A stretch of DNA of 6,777 bases from Bacillota bacterium (GTDB lineage: Bacteria > Bacillota > Clostridia > Lachnospirales > Lachnospiraceae): positions 1 through 6,777 of the forward strand of contig JAEWRS010000266.1 in assembly GCA_023398855.1 (NCBI GenBank), written 5' to 3'. The first letter of the stretch is position 1; every line of letters starts with the position of its first letter. A model generated the notes under the pieces. That model searched no databases. It was not told the origin of the DNA and was given only the letters and a program-made list of their open reading frames with translations. Below are positions 1 through 6,397 of this stretch, one piece after another. The position numbers were made by a program, and so were the translations under genes.

Positions 1-282
1 TTCATCCATTGCACTGAATTTCACAGGTTTTTTAAGAATTCCCACGCAAAGCGCCGCCTGATTGACATATTTGGTATCCGCATGGGGAATTGCTATATTG
101 ATTTCGCCTGTTGACAGACCGGTTGGAAACATGGCCTCACGCTCCAGAATCGCCTCTTTGTAGCCTTCTTTTACAAAGCCCTTTTTCAGCAGATAATCCG
201 TTAAAAGCGTCAAAGCTTCGGTATTATCCACTATTCCCCCTAATTCCAGTATTAATGATTCGTCAAAAACAATCTCGCTCAT
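1..282 (-). CDS. PTS sugar transporter subunit IIA (fructose/mannitol-fold, GatA-like), C-terminally cut by window edge
   Basis: The visible 94 residues are the N-terminal two thirds of a cytoplasmic EIIA of the PTS-EIIA-2 fold. This domain accepts phosphate from HPr and passes it to a partner EIIB. The phosphorylation motif IAIPHAD is clear, with His67 as the acceptor. The preceding EREAMFPTGL segment (residues 47-56) is typical of galactitol-type GatA proteins. The ATG at 282-280 is chosen because a perfect AGGAGG sits 6 bases upstream. An ATG at 286-284 is in another frame and reaches a stop after seven codons. The gene starts 12 bases after the aldolase stop, so the two are almost certainly co-transcribed. 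EIIB and EIIC genes would be expected beyond the left edge. The sugar cannot be read from EIIA alone. The C-terminus is missing only because the window ends. Confidence 0.9.
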   Translation of the reverse strand, partial: MSEIVFDESLILELGGIVDNTEALTLLTDYLLKKGFVKEGYKEAILEREAMFPTGLSTGEINIAIPHADTKYVNQAALCVGILKKPVKFSAMDE

Positions 283-294
283 TCATCTCCTCCT
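283..294 (-). promoter_or_regulatory. Ribosome binding site of the EIIA gene
   Basis: On the minus strand the bases just after the aldolase TAG read AGGAGG-AGATGA-ATG. This is a perfect Shine-Dalgarno with 6-base spacing. It decides between the two overlapping ATGs here, because only the one at 282-280 opens a long frame. Confidence 0.85.
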
Positions 295-912
295 CTACAT
301 CAGCTGTTCTGTCAGAGCATGTGCAGATGCTTTTAGTCCGGCCAGATTTTCGTTGATGATATCATCTTTCTCAAATAATCCGGAGCCGATTCCTGCATAC
401 GCAGCCCCAGCATCAAAAAACTCTCTGACATTCCCGCTGTTAACACCGCCCACTACCATCAGAGGAATTTTGCCAAGAGGCGCCTGAATATCTCTTAAAT
501 AAGCAGCCTTCATGGTTCCGGCAGGAAACAGCTTGACAATATCCGCGCCATCCCTTATGCCCTGCATAATTTCAGACGGAGTAAGGGCTGCCGGAACAGA
601 AATTACCCCATGGGTTTTACATAATTGAATAATATCCTTACTGAATGTAATGGGAGATAATAAGAATTTGGCACCGGCTGCAATTGCCGCCTGGGCCTCC
701 TCGTAAGTGGTTACCGTCCCGGCACCAACCAGTATATCATCACCGAATTCTTCACTGATGCTTTTGATAATCTTAAGCGCATCCGGAGTATTCATTGTAA
801 TTTCCACTGATTTTATAGCAGTGCCGAGAAGGCTTTTCACCACGGTTCTGATTTGAGAATAGGTATACCCTCTCAAGATGACTGTAATCTTTGGAAAATC
901 TTCCTTTTTCAT
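295..912 (-). CDS. 2-dehydro-3-deoxy-phosphogluconate/-phosphogalactonate aldolase (Eda/DgoA family)
   Basis: A 205-residue class I aldolase of the KDPG/KHG family (TIM barrel, normally about 205-215 residues). It cleaves a 2-keto-3-deoxy-6-phospho-sugar acid to pyruvate and glyceraldehyde 3-phosphate. Visible landmarks are Arg14 in VILRG, the general acid/base Glu37 in VEITMN, GAGTV with Thr66, Pro87, the Schiff-base lysine Lys127 in KLFP, and the phosphate-binding segments GGV (155-157) and GIGSGLF (174-180). Two positions resemble E. coli DgoA (KDPGal aldolase) rather than Eda: Asn41 where Eda has Arg49, and Val154 before GG where Eda has Thr161. The galactonate stereochemistry is therefore favoured, as inference. 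The ATG at 912 has AGGAG 7 bases upstream. A TTG-initiated extension to 993 would run through the sigma-54 promoter and is not used. It is the first gene after that promoter and precedes the EIIA gene by 12 bases. Confidence 0.92.
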   Translation of the reverse strand: MKKEDFPKITVILRGYTYSQIRTVVKSLLGTAIKSVEITMNTPDALKIIKSISEEFGDDILVGAGTVTTYEEAQAAIAAGAKFLLSPITFSKDIIQLCKTHGVISVPAALTPSEIMQGIRDGADIVKLFPAGTMKAAYLRDIQAPLGKIPLMVVGGVNSGNVREFFDAGAAYAGIGSGLFEKDDIINENLAGLKASAHALTEQLM

Positions 913-947
913 CGTTTCACTCCTTTCTTGTCTATACCTATATATAG

Positions 948-963
948 AGCAAGAACCGTGCCA
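948..963 (-). promoter_or_regulatory. Sigma-54 (-24/-12) promoter of the aldolase-PTS operon
   Basis: Read on the minus strand the element is TGGCACG-GTTC-TTGCT. It matches the sigma-54 consensus TGGCACG-N4-TTGCW at every position. The invariant GG (962-961) and GC (950-949) are separated by exactly 10 bases. Counting 12 bases from the -12 C puts the transcript start near 937, giving a leader of about 25 bases before the aldolase ATG with its ribosome binding site. The gene directly upstream encodes a LevR-type sigma-54 activator with an intact GAFTGA motif, the expected partner of such a promoter. Known biology: sigma-54 promoters are silent until an enhancer-binding protein hydrolyses ATP. 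Confidence 0.93.
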
Positions 964-1007
964 ACTTAATTGACAGTTTTTGTGTCCAGACAAAGATTTT
1001 CCCTGAT

Positions 1008-3878
1008 TTATTTTATAGAATTGCTGTTTCTTATTAGATTTACTAGGTTTTCGCTGCTTAATATTTGATAAAGCTGTTCAAAATATTTTTTTGAATTTTC
1101 ATTTAGTGCAAGTACAAATATGAGATCGACCGTATTTGTACCATCCCACATAACCGGTTTGGTTAGTTTCGTGATAGATATGACCGGTTTTGTAACACAG
1201 GCCGGATCGCCGTGAGGTATGGCAATGCCTCCCTTTAAATAAGTGGTCATCATCCCTTCCCGTTTATAAACACTCAGCAAAAACCGCCCGTCCACATATC
1301 CCTTATTTGTCATAACCTCTATGGCCTGATCTAAAAGCTGTTCCTTTAACCGATAGTCCGGATTCACAAAGATTAATTCTGGTGTAATGACTTCACCAAG
1401 AATCACATGATCCAACAACATACTGTTTTTAATGATTTTCCGAAGCTTTGATATACCGGAAAACTGATAGATATCGGACAAGGATATAAACGGAATGTCT
1501 TTTACTTCCGGATTAATTGTCCCTGCTATTGCAAGAATTTCATATTGTTCCGCTTCCTGGAGTATTATTTTTTCCACATCTTCATGTTCAATATAGCCTC
1601 TGTTAACCATAACAATATTGTCCAATACTGACTTCAGCCGATCAGAGATAAAATCCCGAAGCAGCTTTGCAGCTCCCTGTCCTGTAATGCACAAACAAAG
1701 AATTGCTCTTTTACGCTGCATTTTATTGGTTCTGGCCGCCTTTGGCTGCAATGATTTTTTACTGTCAAGCTCTTGTGCAATTGTCTCCAATGACTCTTCC
1801 GTCCAAAGTACTTTATGAAGACATTCGATTACCATTAAAGTATCCACTCTCCCACAGACTGCAACCGGGATTTTTGTCTCTTGACTGATTTTATCTGCAA
1901 AGGTCAGGAGTGACCCCATATCTGCAAGCAGGATACAGCCTCGCCCCTGGCTTCTTTCAATTACCAGCTGTTTTATTTTCTCACAGATAACCGCTGGGTC
2001 CTCATTCAAAGCCATCTCTAGTGCCGCGGCATGATTTACTCCCAGAATTTTATTGGCAACCTCTGCCATTCCACCGGCCACCCTGCCGTGAGACAACACA
2101 ATGACAGCCGTTTTCCCCCTGGTATCCACCTGCTCGCTTTGAAATTTACTAAGATACATCGCCAAAAAAATGGCCTCCTCAGCAGGAAACATAATGTAGA
2201 ATTTTTCATTCACCTTATTAATAATCTGAGCCGCAACCTGATATTCTTTTTCATGACGCTTTTTTATCTCTTCGAAGCTGCCGCCAAGGGAGGCTCTTCG
2301 TTCTTTGGTCATATCAAGTGATGCACGGATATGAATGGCCATAGGAAAAATAATCTTATTCTTAAGTCCCGGTAATTCTTCCCGGGCTTGCTGGTATATA
2401 TATTCCGTTATTTCCAGCACATCTTCACCAACTATGGTGGATAACTCATGGAGACTGAATTTAGACTCTTCCATATTGCGGATCTGCAGAACCAGTGTTG
2501 CTTCAACCTCATCTTGCAGAATACGGCTGATTTCTTCTGCTGCTATTCCATTTTTCATGAGCTTTGTATATTTCTCTTCCAGCTGCTCATAAATACCAGT
2601 GCCGTTCATTTTGTGTAAGCGACCCGAAAACTCCTGGTATCCTGCCTCTGAAAAAAGAACATCACCACTGATCAGACGACGAACATCATTAGGAATCGAT
2701 TGATTGATATAATTCTTCAAGTGCTCCGGAAGATTATCTGCAACTACCTCAATCGCTGATTTATTATATAGCCTGGCCTCCAGGAATGCCTTTGCACAGC
2801 AAACCTGAATATCTGATTTCAACTGACCGATATTGCCAGGAAACCCGGCCAAAAGCAGGCAGTTTAATACAGACTGGTTTACGCGGATATCCCGTCCAAG
2901 CCGTTCTCGTTCCATTGTGAGATAGAACTCGATAAACTGCCATTTTTCCTCCAGCGGGCGTTCCGCTAATGCCGGAATTTCAATGCTCATCGGTATCCTG
3001 CGGCGAAAGGTTAAAAGCAGTGAGCTTTCCGGGTCCTCTGTTGTTGCAGCAATAATTAAGGGATGGCTTTCCCGGCTGGTTTCTGCTTCCCCCAGGCGGC
3101 GGAATTTGCCTTTATCCATTAAATAAAACAGGATTTCCTGTCCCTCTGCTGGGAGCCTGTGCACTTCATCCAAAAACAAAATACCGCCGTCACACAATTC
3201 AACGATTCCTCTTTTATGATCTGTTGCTCCGGTAAATGCTCCCTTGGTATATCCAAACAATTGAGCCAAAAGCAGCTGGGGATTATCAGCATAATCAGCA
3301 CAGTTAAACTCAAAATAAGGTGCCTCTTCCTGAAAATTATCCGTTCTGACTGCAAAATCATGCATCAGCTCTGCCAAAAAGCTTTTCCCGACTCCGGAAG
3401 GACCATAGAGCAGGGTATGCAGGCCTTTTGGGGGATACATGACTGCTGCCTTGGCTTTGCTTATCTGGTTTTTCAGACTGCCGTCTGATCCAATGATCTT
3501 ATGAAATATGTCATCTTGAAACTCCTGTTCGTTATTGCTGACAGGCTGTCCGGCCTGAAGGACACTGGTTTCCAGATTCCATAATTCAGGGTAAGATTTG
3601 TGTAGCTGCCCCACTGTAAACTTACCTATCTTAAACCCCCGATGATTTAATAATTCTGCCAGTTTACGATCTGATAGCTGCCCCATTTGGGATAAAAGCT
3701 CCTGAACCTCATGGAGTAACCGTTCTTTTCTCCGTTCCGATGACGCAGGAATTCCAGCTTCGATCCGGGCTCTGGTTATGTTTTCACGCAGTGTTCCTAA
3801 CTCACCGGCAATCACTTCATCTGTTAGTGGATTCCGCTTATCTTCCTGCTCGATTATCAACCTTATTTTGTCCTTCAT
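1008..3878 (-). CDS. Sigma-54-dependent transcriptional activator, LevR family, with PTS regulatory domains (PRD, EIIA-Man, EIIB-Gat-like, C-terminal EIIA-Fru/Mtl)
   Basis: A 956-residue enhancer-binding protein that should open sigma-54 promoters in response to PTS phosphorylation. Domains in order: N-terminal DNA-binding region (about 1-105) with two helix-turn-helix-like stretches; AAA+ domain (about 120-390) with Walker A GPSGVGKS (159-166), sigma-54-contacting GAFTGAT (213-219), Walker B GGILFLDE (231-238) and arginines FRRR (291-294); one PRD (about 455-580) with His516, whose second usual histidine position is Tyr575; mannose-type EIIA (about 588-705) with His597 in LSHGR; EIIB-like domain (about 720-815) with Cys730 in CITGQG; and a fructose/mannitol-type EIIA (about 820-956) with His889 in IAIPHGD. 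Bacillus subtilis LevR ends in a second PRD instead. The ATG at 3878 has GGAGGG upstream; a TTG at 3896 lies before that site and is rejected. It faces the sigma-54 promoter at 948-963, its probable target. Phosphosites are assigned by motif. Confidence 0.93.
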   Translation of the reverse strand: MKDKIRLIIEQEDKRNPLTDEVIAGELGTLRENITRARIEAGIPASSERRKERLLHEVQELLSQMGQLSDRKLAELLNHRGFKIGKFTVGQLHKSYPELWNLETSVLQAGQPVSNNEQEFQDDIFHKIIGSDGSLKNQISKAKAAVMYPPKGLHTLLYGPSGVGKSFLAELMHDFAVRTDNFQEEAPYFEFNCADYADNPQLLLAQLFGYTKGAFTGATDHKRGIVELCDGGILFLDEVHRLPAEGQEILFYLMDKGKFRRLGEAETSRESHPLIIAATTEDPESSLLLTFRRRIPMSIEIPALAERPLEEKWQFIEFYLTMERERLGRDIRVNQSVLNCLLLAGFPGNIGQLKSDIQVCCAKAFLEARLYNKSAIEVVADNLPEHLKNYINQSIPNDVRRLISGDVLFSEAGYQEFSGRLHKMNGTGIYEQLEEKYTKLMKNGIAAEEISRILQDEVEATLVLQIRNMEESKFSLHELSTIVGEDVLEITEYIYQQAREELPGLKNKIIFPMAIHIRASLDMTKERRASLGGSFEEIKKRHEKEYQVAAQIINKVNEKFYIMFPAEEAIFLAMYLSKFQSEQVDTRGKTAVIVLSHGRVAGGMAEVANKILGVNHAAALEMALNEDPAVICEKIKQLVIERSQGRGCILLADMGSLLTFADKISQETKIPVAVCGRVDTLMVIECLHKVLWTEESLETIAQELDSKKSLQPKAARTNKMQRKRAILCLCITGQGAAKLLRDFISDRLKSVLDNIVMVNRGYIEHEDVEKIILQEAEQYEILAIAGTINPEVKDIPFISLSDIYQFSGISKLRKIIKNSMLLDHVILGEVITPELIFVNPDYRLKEQLLDQAIEVMTNKGYVDGRFLLSVYKREGMMTTYLKGGIAIPHGDPACVTKPVISITKLTKPVMWDGTNTVDLIFVLALNENSKKYFEQLYQILSSENLVNLIRNSNSIK

Positions 3879-3920
3879 AGCACCCTCCACTGGCAATAGA
3901 AATATTTTTGTTCTTCCATG

Positions 3921-3949
3921 ATTCTATCACCCTGTCATGATATCCGCAA
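3921..3949 (-). promoter_or_regulatory. Possible sigma-A promoter of the activator gene
   Basis: The minus strand has TTGCGG (3949-3944), a 17-base spacer and TAGAAT (3926-3921). The -10 matches five of six consensus bases but the -35 only three. Transcription would start near 3914, about 35 bases before the activator ATG. It lies between the terminator of the upstream glucosidase gene and the activator, where a promoter is needed. The weak -35 suggests low constitutive expression. Confidence 0.45.
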
Positions 3950-3961
3950 CTCCATGCAAAG

Positions 3962-4000
3962 AAAAAGTCTGCACTGGCAATAACCAATACAGACCTTTTT
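3962..4000 (-). terminator. Intrinsic terminator downstream of the 6-phospho-beta-glucosidase gene
   Basis: On the minus strand GTCTGTATTGG, a 6-base loop and CCAGTGCAGAC form an 11-bp stem (3994-3984 with 3977-3967) including two G-T pairs. The stem is followed directly by TTTTT (3966-3962). An A-run precedes the stem, so the hairpin could also work in the other direction, but no plus-strand gene is seen to need it. It lies about 30 bases after the glucosidase stop and separates that gene from the activator gene. Confidence 0.85.
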
Positions 4001-4024
4001 AAGAGATACTCTCCCCGTTCCCCG

Positions 4025-5437
4025 TTAATTCAAATCCTTTCCATTGCTGGCGATCACTTTTTTATACCAGTAAAATGAATCTTTCCGATAGCGGTCACAA
4101 TTTTTCACATCAAATTCATCCCTGTCAACATAGATAAAACCGTAACGCTTTACCATGCCCTCATGGGTTGAAATTAAGTCAATGGCTGACCATGGACAAT
4201 ACCCCATCATCTCCGCACCATCTGTAATTGCCAGTTGAATCTGTTGGATATGTTTTCTCAGATATTCCATGCGGTATTGATCGTGTATTTTTTCTCCCTC
4301 CAGCTTATCATAAGCGCCAAGCCCATTTTCCGTAACAATCATGGGGAGACGGTATCTGGAATACATTTCTCTTATGGTTGCTCTAAATCCTGCCGGATCA
4401 ATCTCCCACCCAAATTCAGTAACCGGCAAATGGGGGTTTTTATACCCTTTATAAAATCCAGACTCTCCCCTGGCTGTCTGCTGATCTGCTCCTGGGTCCA
4501 TGGCTTCTGTTCCGTCACTGGCTTCGCAGGTGGCAGTATTATAATAATTAAACCCAATAAAATCAGGATGTCCGCTCTTAAGTGCTTCCGCGTCCCCGGG
4601 TGCAAACACCGGGCAGGCATCCTGCTCCTCCAAATATGCCCATACCAGATTGTTGTAAACTCCGTGTACAGCCATATCCAGATACAGCCAGTTGCGGATA
4701 GCATTGTAATTTTGGGCGGCCAGAATGTCTTCCGGCTTACAGCTGGCCGGATATACCAGGGAAATATTAGGTGCCGGTCCTATTTTCCCGTCAGGCAGCA
4801 TGCTGTGGCACAATGCCATTGCTTTCGCCTGGGCAACCAGCATATAGTGATTTTGCTGGTAAATTTCCTTAGTTATGTTTGTACACCCTTCCGGCAGGAA
4901 TAAGGTACCGATCACAGGCCCCACCATGGTTAACATATTTTGCTCATTGATTGTAAGCCAGTATTTGACACGATCTCCAAAATTTTCAAACAGGACTTTA
5001 GCATAATTTAAAAACCATGTAACCGATTCCGGATTTCCCCAGCTGCCCTGCCGGTCAAGAGCTGCCGGCATATCAAAATGAAACATGGTGACAAATGGTT
5101 CGATATGATATTTAAGGCATTCATCAATCAGGTTGTTGTAATATTCAATCCCCTTTGGATTGACCCTTCCGGTGCCCTCCGGTAAAATCCGTGACCAGGC
5201 AATGGAAAAGCGATACGTCTTAAACCCCATTTCCGCCATCAATGCCACATCTTCCTTATAATGATGATACTGGTCGGCACATACATCCAGTTCAGAGGTT
5301 CCTTGTGGCACCTTTTTTACATCCTGGCAGGAAGGTCCTTTTCCATCAATCAGATTTGCTCCCTCCACCTGGTAAGCGGAAGTCGAGGCCCCCCACAGGA
5401 AATCTTCAGGAAAATCTTTTAATTTTTTGTACTGCAT
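4025..5437 (-). CDS. Glycoside hydrolase family 1, 6-phospho-beta-glucosidase
   Basis: A 470-residue cytoplasmic GH1 enzyme of normal full length (family about 450-490). It should hydrolyse phosphorylated beta-glucosides, such as cellobiose 6-phosphate or aryl-glucoside 6-phosphates delivered by a PTS, to glucose 6-phosphate plus an aglycone or sugar. The N-terminal GH1 signature FPEDFLWGASTSAYQVEG is at residues 9-26. The acid/base is Glu165 in TINEQ and the nucleophile Glu370 in VTENG. The phosphate-recognition triad Ser423, Lys430 and Tyr432 (in ISTHEGMVKRYGF) has the spacing known from LacG-type 6-phospho-glycosidases, which separates it from non-phospho GH1 enzymes. The residue after the serine is Thr, not the Trp of 6-phospho-beta-galactosidase LacG, favouring gluco-substrates. 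The acid/base motif is NEQ rather than the common NEP. A GGGG-containing ribosome binding site lies about 9 bases before the ATG. The gene has its own promoter and terminator, so it is monocistronic, with no adjacent PTS genes. Confidence 0.93.
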   Translation of the reverse strand: MQYKKLKDFPEDFLWGASTSAYQVEGANLIDGKGPSCQDVKKVPQGTSELDVCADQYHHYKEDVALMAEMGFKTYRFSIAWSRILPEGTGRVNPKGIEYYNNLIDECLKYHIEPFVTMFHFDMPAALDRQGSWGNPESVTWFLNYAKVLFENFGDRVKYWLTINEQNMLTMVGPVIGTLFLPEGCTNITKEIYQQNHYMLVAQAKAMALCHSMLPDGKIGPAPNISLVYPASCKPEDILAAQNYNAIRNWLYLDMAVHGVYNNLVWAYLEEQDACPVFAPGDAEALKSGHPDFIGFNYYNTATCEASDGTEAMDPGADQQTARGESGFYKGYKNPHLPVTEFGWEIDPAGFRATIREMYSRYRLPMIVTENGLGAYDKLEGEKIHDQYRMEYLRKHIQQIQLAITDGAEMMGYCPWSAIDLISTHEGMVKRYGFIYVDRDEFDVKNCDRYRKDSFYWYKKVIASNGKDLN

Positions 5438-5518
5438 TATTTTCTTCCCCTTTCATACGTTTTTGCTGGATCAATCAAGTCAAATATTTACGCCTTCCAA
5501 GAAGGTGATATTATGTTA

Positions 5519-5547
5519 ATGATACGATAGTTCCTGTTTATTTTCAA
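5519..5547 (-). promoter_or_regulatory. Sigma-A promoter of the 6-phospho-beta-glucosidase gene
   Basis: The minus strand reads TTGAAA (5547-5542), a 17-base spacer and TATCAT (5524-5519). Each hexamer matches five of six consensus bases. Start of transcription is predicted near 5512, giving a leader of about 75 bases. The leader contains a small 5-bp hairpin, CCTTC-TTG-GAAGG (5505-5493), too weak and without a T-run to be a terminator. I saw no convincing catabolite-response (cre) element. Confidence 0.75.
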
Positions 5548-5568
5548 CACATTTTACCACTAAATATT

Positions 5569-5586
5569 CCAGGAATTACCAGGAAT
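5569..5586. repeat. Tandem 8-bp direct repeats upstream of the glucosidase promoter, possible operator
   Basis: CCAGGAAT occurs at 5569-5576 and again at 5579-5586, a 10-bp period that puts both copies on the same helix face. They end 22 bases upstream of the -35 box of the glucosidase promoter, at roughly -57 to -74 from the predicted start. This is a usual place for an activator site. The function is inference from position only. Confidence 0.4.
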
Positions 5587-5608
5587 CCTCTTTGGCTGCT
5601 TCCCTATG

Positions 5609-5634
5609 AAAAAAGCGCAAATTCCATTGCCTTT
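5609..5634 (-). terminator. Possible second terminator after the acetyltransferase gene
   Basis: On the minus strand AAAGGCAA, the loop TGGAAT and TTGC(G)CTTT form an 8-bp stem with one bulged G, running into TTTTTT (5614-5609). The stem is short, but the T-run is better than that of the hairpin at 5685-5721. The two may act in series to insulate the glucosidase promoter. Confidence 0.4.
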
Positions 5635-5684
5635 CGTTTTTCCTTTATGAATGCAGAATTGGTTTGATTGGAATTAGGTTTGGA

Positions 5685-5721
5685 TACAGAACAAGGCCGC
5701 AATTTTATAAATTGCAGCCCT
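5685..5721 (-). terminator. Terminator-like hairpin downstream of the acetyltransferase gene
   Basis: On the minus strand AGGGCTGCAATTT (5721-5709) pairs with AAATTGCGGCCTT (5705-5693) as a 13-bp stem with two G-T pairs and a 3-base loop. The sequence after it is only partly T-rich (GTTCTGT), so termination may be incomplete. It begins 26 bases beyond the acetyltransferase stop codon. Confidence 0.55.
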
Positions 5722-5746
5722 GAATTCTATACTTTTGCATTGTCTT

Positions 5747-6397
5747 TTAATCGGGATTAACTGCCATGCGGAAACTCCAATTACCTATTGGCGACTCGTT
5801 CATCTGTATGGTTGAATAATCAAATTCCGTGAATCCATTTTTTAAATAGAATCTTTTATTGGCTTCTGTATTCGTAAATGTTATTAATGTTTCTGGTTTT
5901 TCTCCAATGCTTTGTTCCTTAATATAAGGAATAATGCACTCACTCAGTATTTTGCTCCCCAATTGCTGACCCCTGCAGGATCTGTCTACGGATAATGATT
6001 CCAATAACCAGGAATGGTTTTTCATTCCACTGCCAGGTATATGACCTTTTTCTAAAACATTAAGAAATTTAATAAGTCTGGGCAGACTTGCTTTATTTAA
6101 CAGACCCAGTGCGCCAGCTTTAAAGTAGTCCAGTAAATTTACCTCTGAACTGCGGGGACGTACTAATATTGCAAAACTTTTCACCTTTCCATCCTCTTCG
6201 CCTGCAAAAAAAACACTGTTTTTATAATAAGCTTTGATATAAACATAAAAGACATCACTCAAAAAATCAATAAAAGTATCAAGATCCTCAAATCCTTTCC
6301 TGATATCATTGCAGATTGGGTAATCACTAAATGTCAAAGCACACATTCTTGCGATATCTTTTAATTCTTCTGTTTTGGGTCTTCTATAACGGATCAT
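5747..6397 (-). CDS. GNAT-family N-acetyltransferase
   Basis: A 216-residue cytoplasmic protein with the Gcn5-related acetyltransferase fold, which moves an acetyl group from acetyl-CoA to an amine. Motif A is visible at 132-151 (LESLSVDRSCRGQQLGSKIL), with RGQQLG at 142-147 as the acetyl-CoA pyrophosphate loop. Motif B follows with Asn180, Phe183-Tyr184 and Gly188-Phe189 (NKRFYLKNGF). An extra helical segment at about 85-120 precedes motif A. The layout is like the puromycin-acetyltransferase-like branch of GNATs, where HSW-LESLSVD stands in for the common HWYLE-LAVDP. The substrate cannot be told from sequence. The start is supported by AAGGAGGT 8 bases before the ATG. The gene stands alone and no functional link to the sugar genes is evident. 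Confidence 0.88.
   Translation of the reverse strand: MIRYRRPKTEELKDIARMCALTFSDYPICNDIRKGFEDLDTFIDFLSDVFYVYIKAYYKNSVFFAGEEDGKVKSFAILVRPRSSEVNLLDYFKAGALGLLNKASLPRLIKFLNVLEKGHIPGSGMKNHSWLLESLSVDRSCRGQQLGSKILSECIIPYIKEQSIGEKPETLITFTNTEANKRFYLKNGFTEFDYSTIQMNESPIGNWSFRMAVNPD

Larger units (their letters stand above)
5438..5746. other. Intergenic region between the acetyltransferase and glucosidase genes
   Basis: This 309-base stretch has no credible gene. From right to left it holds an imperfect terminator hairpin (5685-5721), a second hairpin with a T-run (5609-5634), the 8-bp direct repeats (5569-5586), the glucosidase promoter (5519-5547) and the glucosidase leader and ribosome binding site. 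Confidence 0.8.

Noticed and set aside
913..993. N-terminal extension of the aldolase from a TTG codon
   Set aside because: It would place the sigma-54 promoter and the true ribosome binding site inside the coding region, and the extra 27 residues match nothing in the family. The ATG at 912 has a good ribosome binding site.
3119..3361. Minus-strand 80-codon frame within the activator gene
   Set aside because: It is out of frame inside the AAA+ domain coding region, which has intact Walker motifs. It is a shadow frame.
3879..3896. TTG start of the activator six codons upstream
   Set aside because: The GGAGGG ribosome binding site lies between this TTG and the ATG at 3878, so the ATG is the start.
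4235..4903. Plus-strand 222-codon open frame opposite the glucosidase gene
   Set aside because: It lies wholly antisense to a full-length GH1 gene with intact catalytic motifs. Its translation shows no domain and it has no ribosome binding site. It is a shadow frame.
5438..5590. Catabolite-response element or antiterminator (RAT-type) leader before the glucosidase gene
   Set aside because: No sequence matches the cre consensus core. The leader has only a 5-bp hairpin without a T-run, so there is no terminator for an antiterminator to control.
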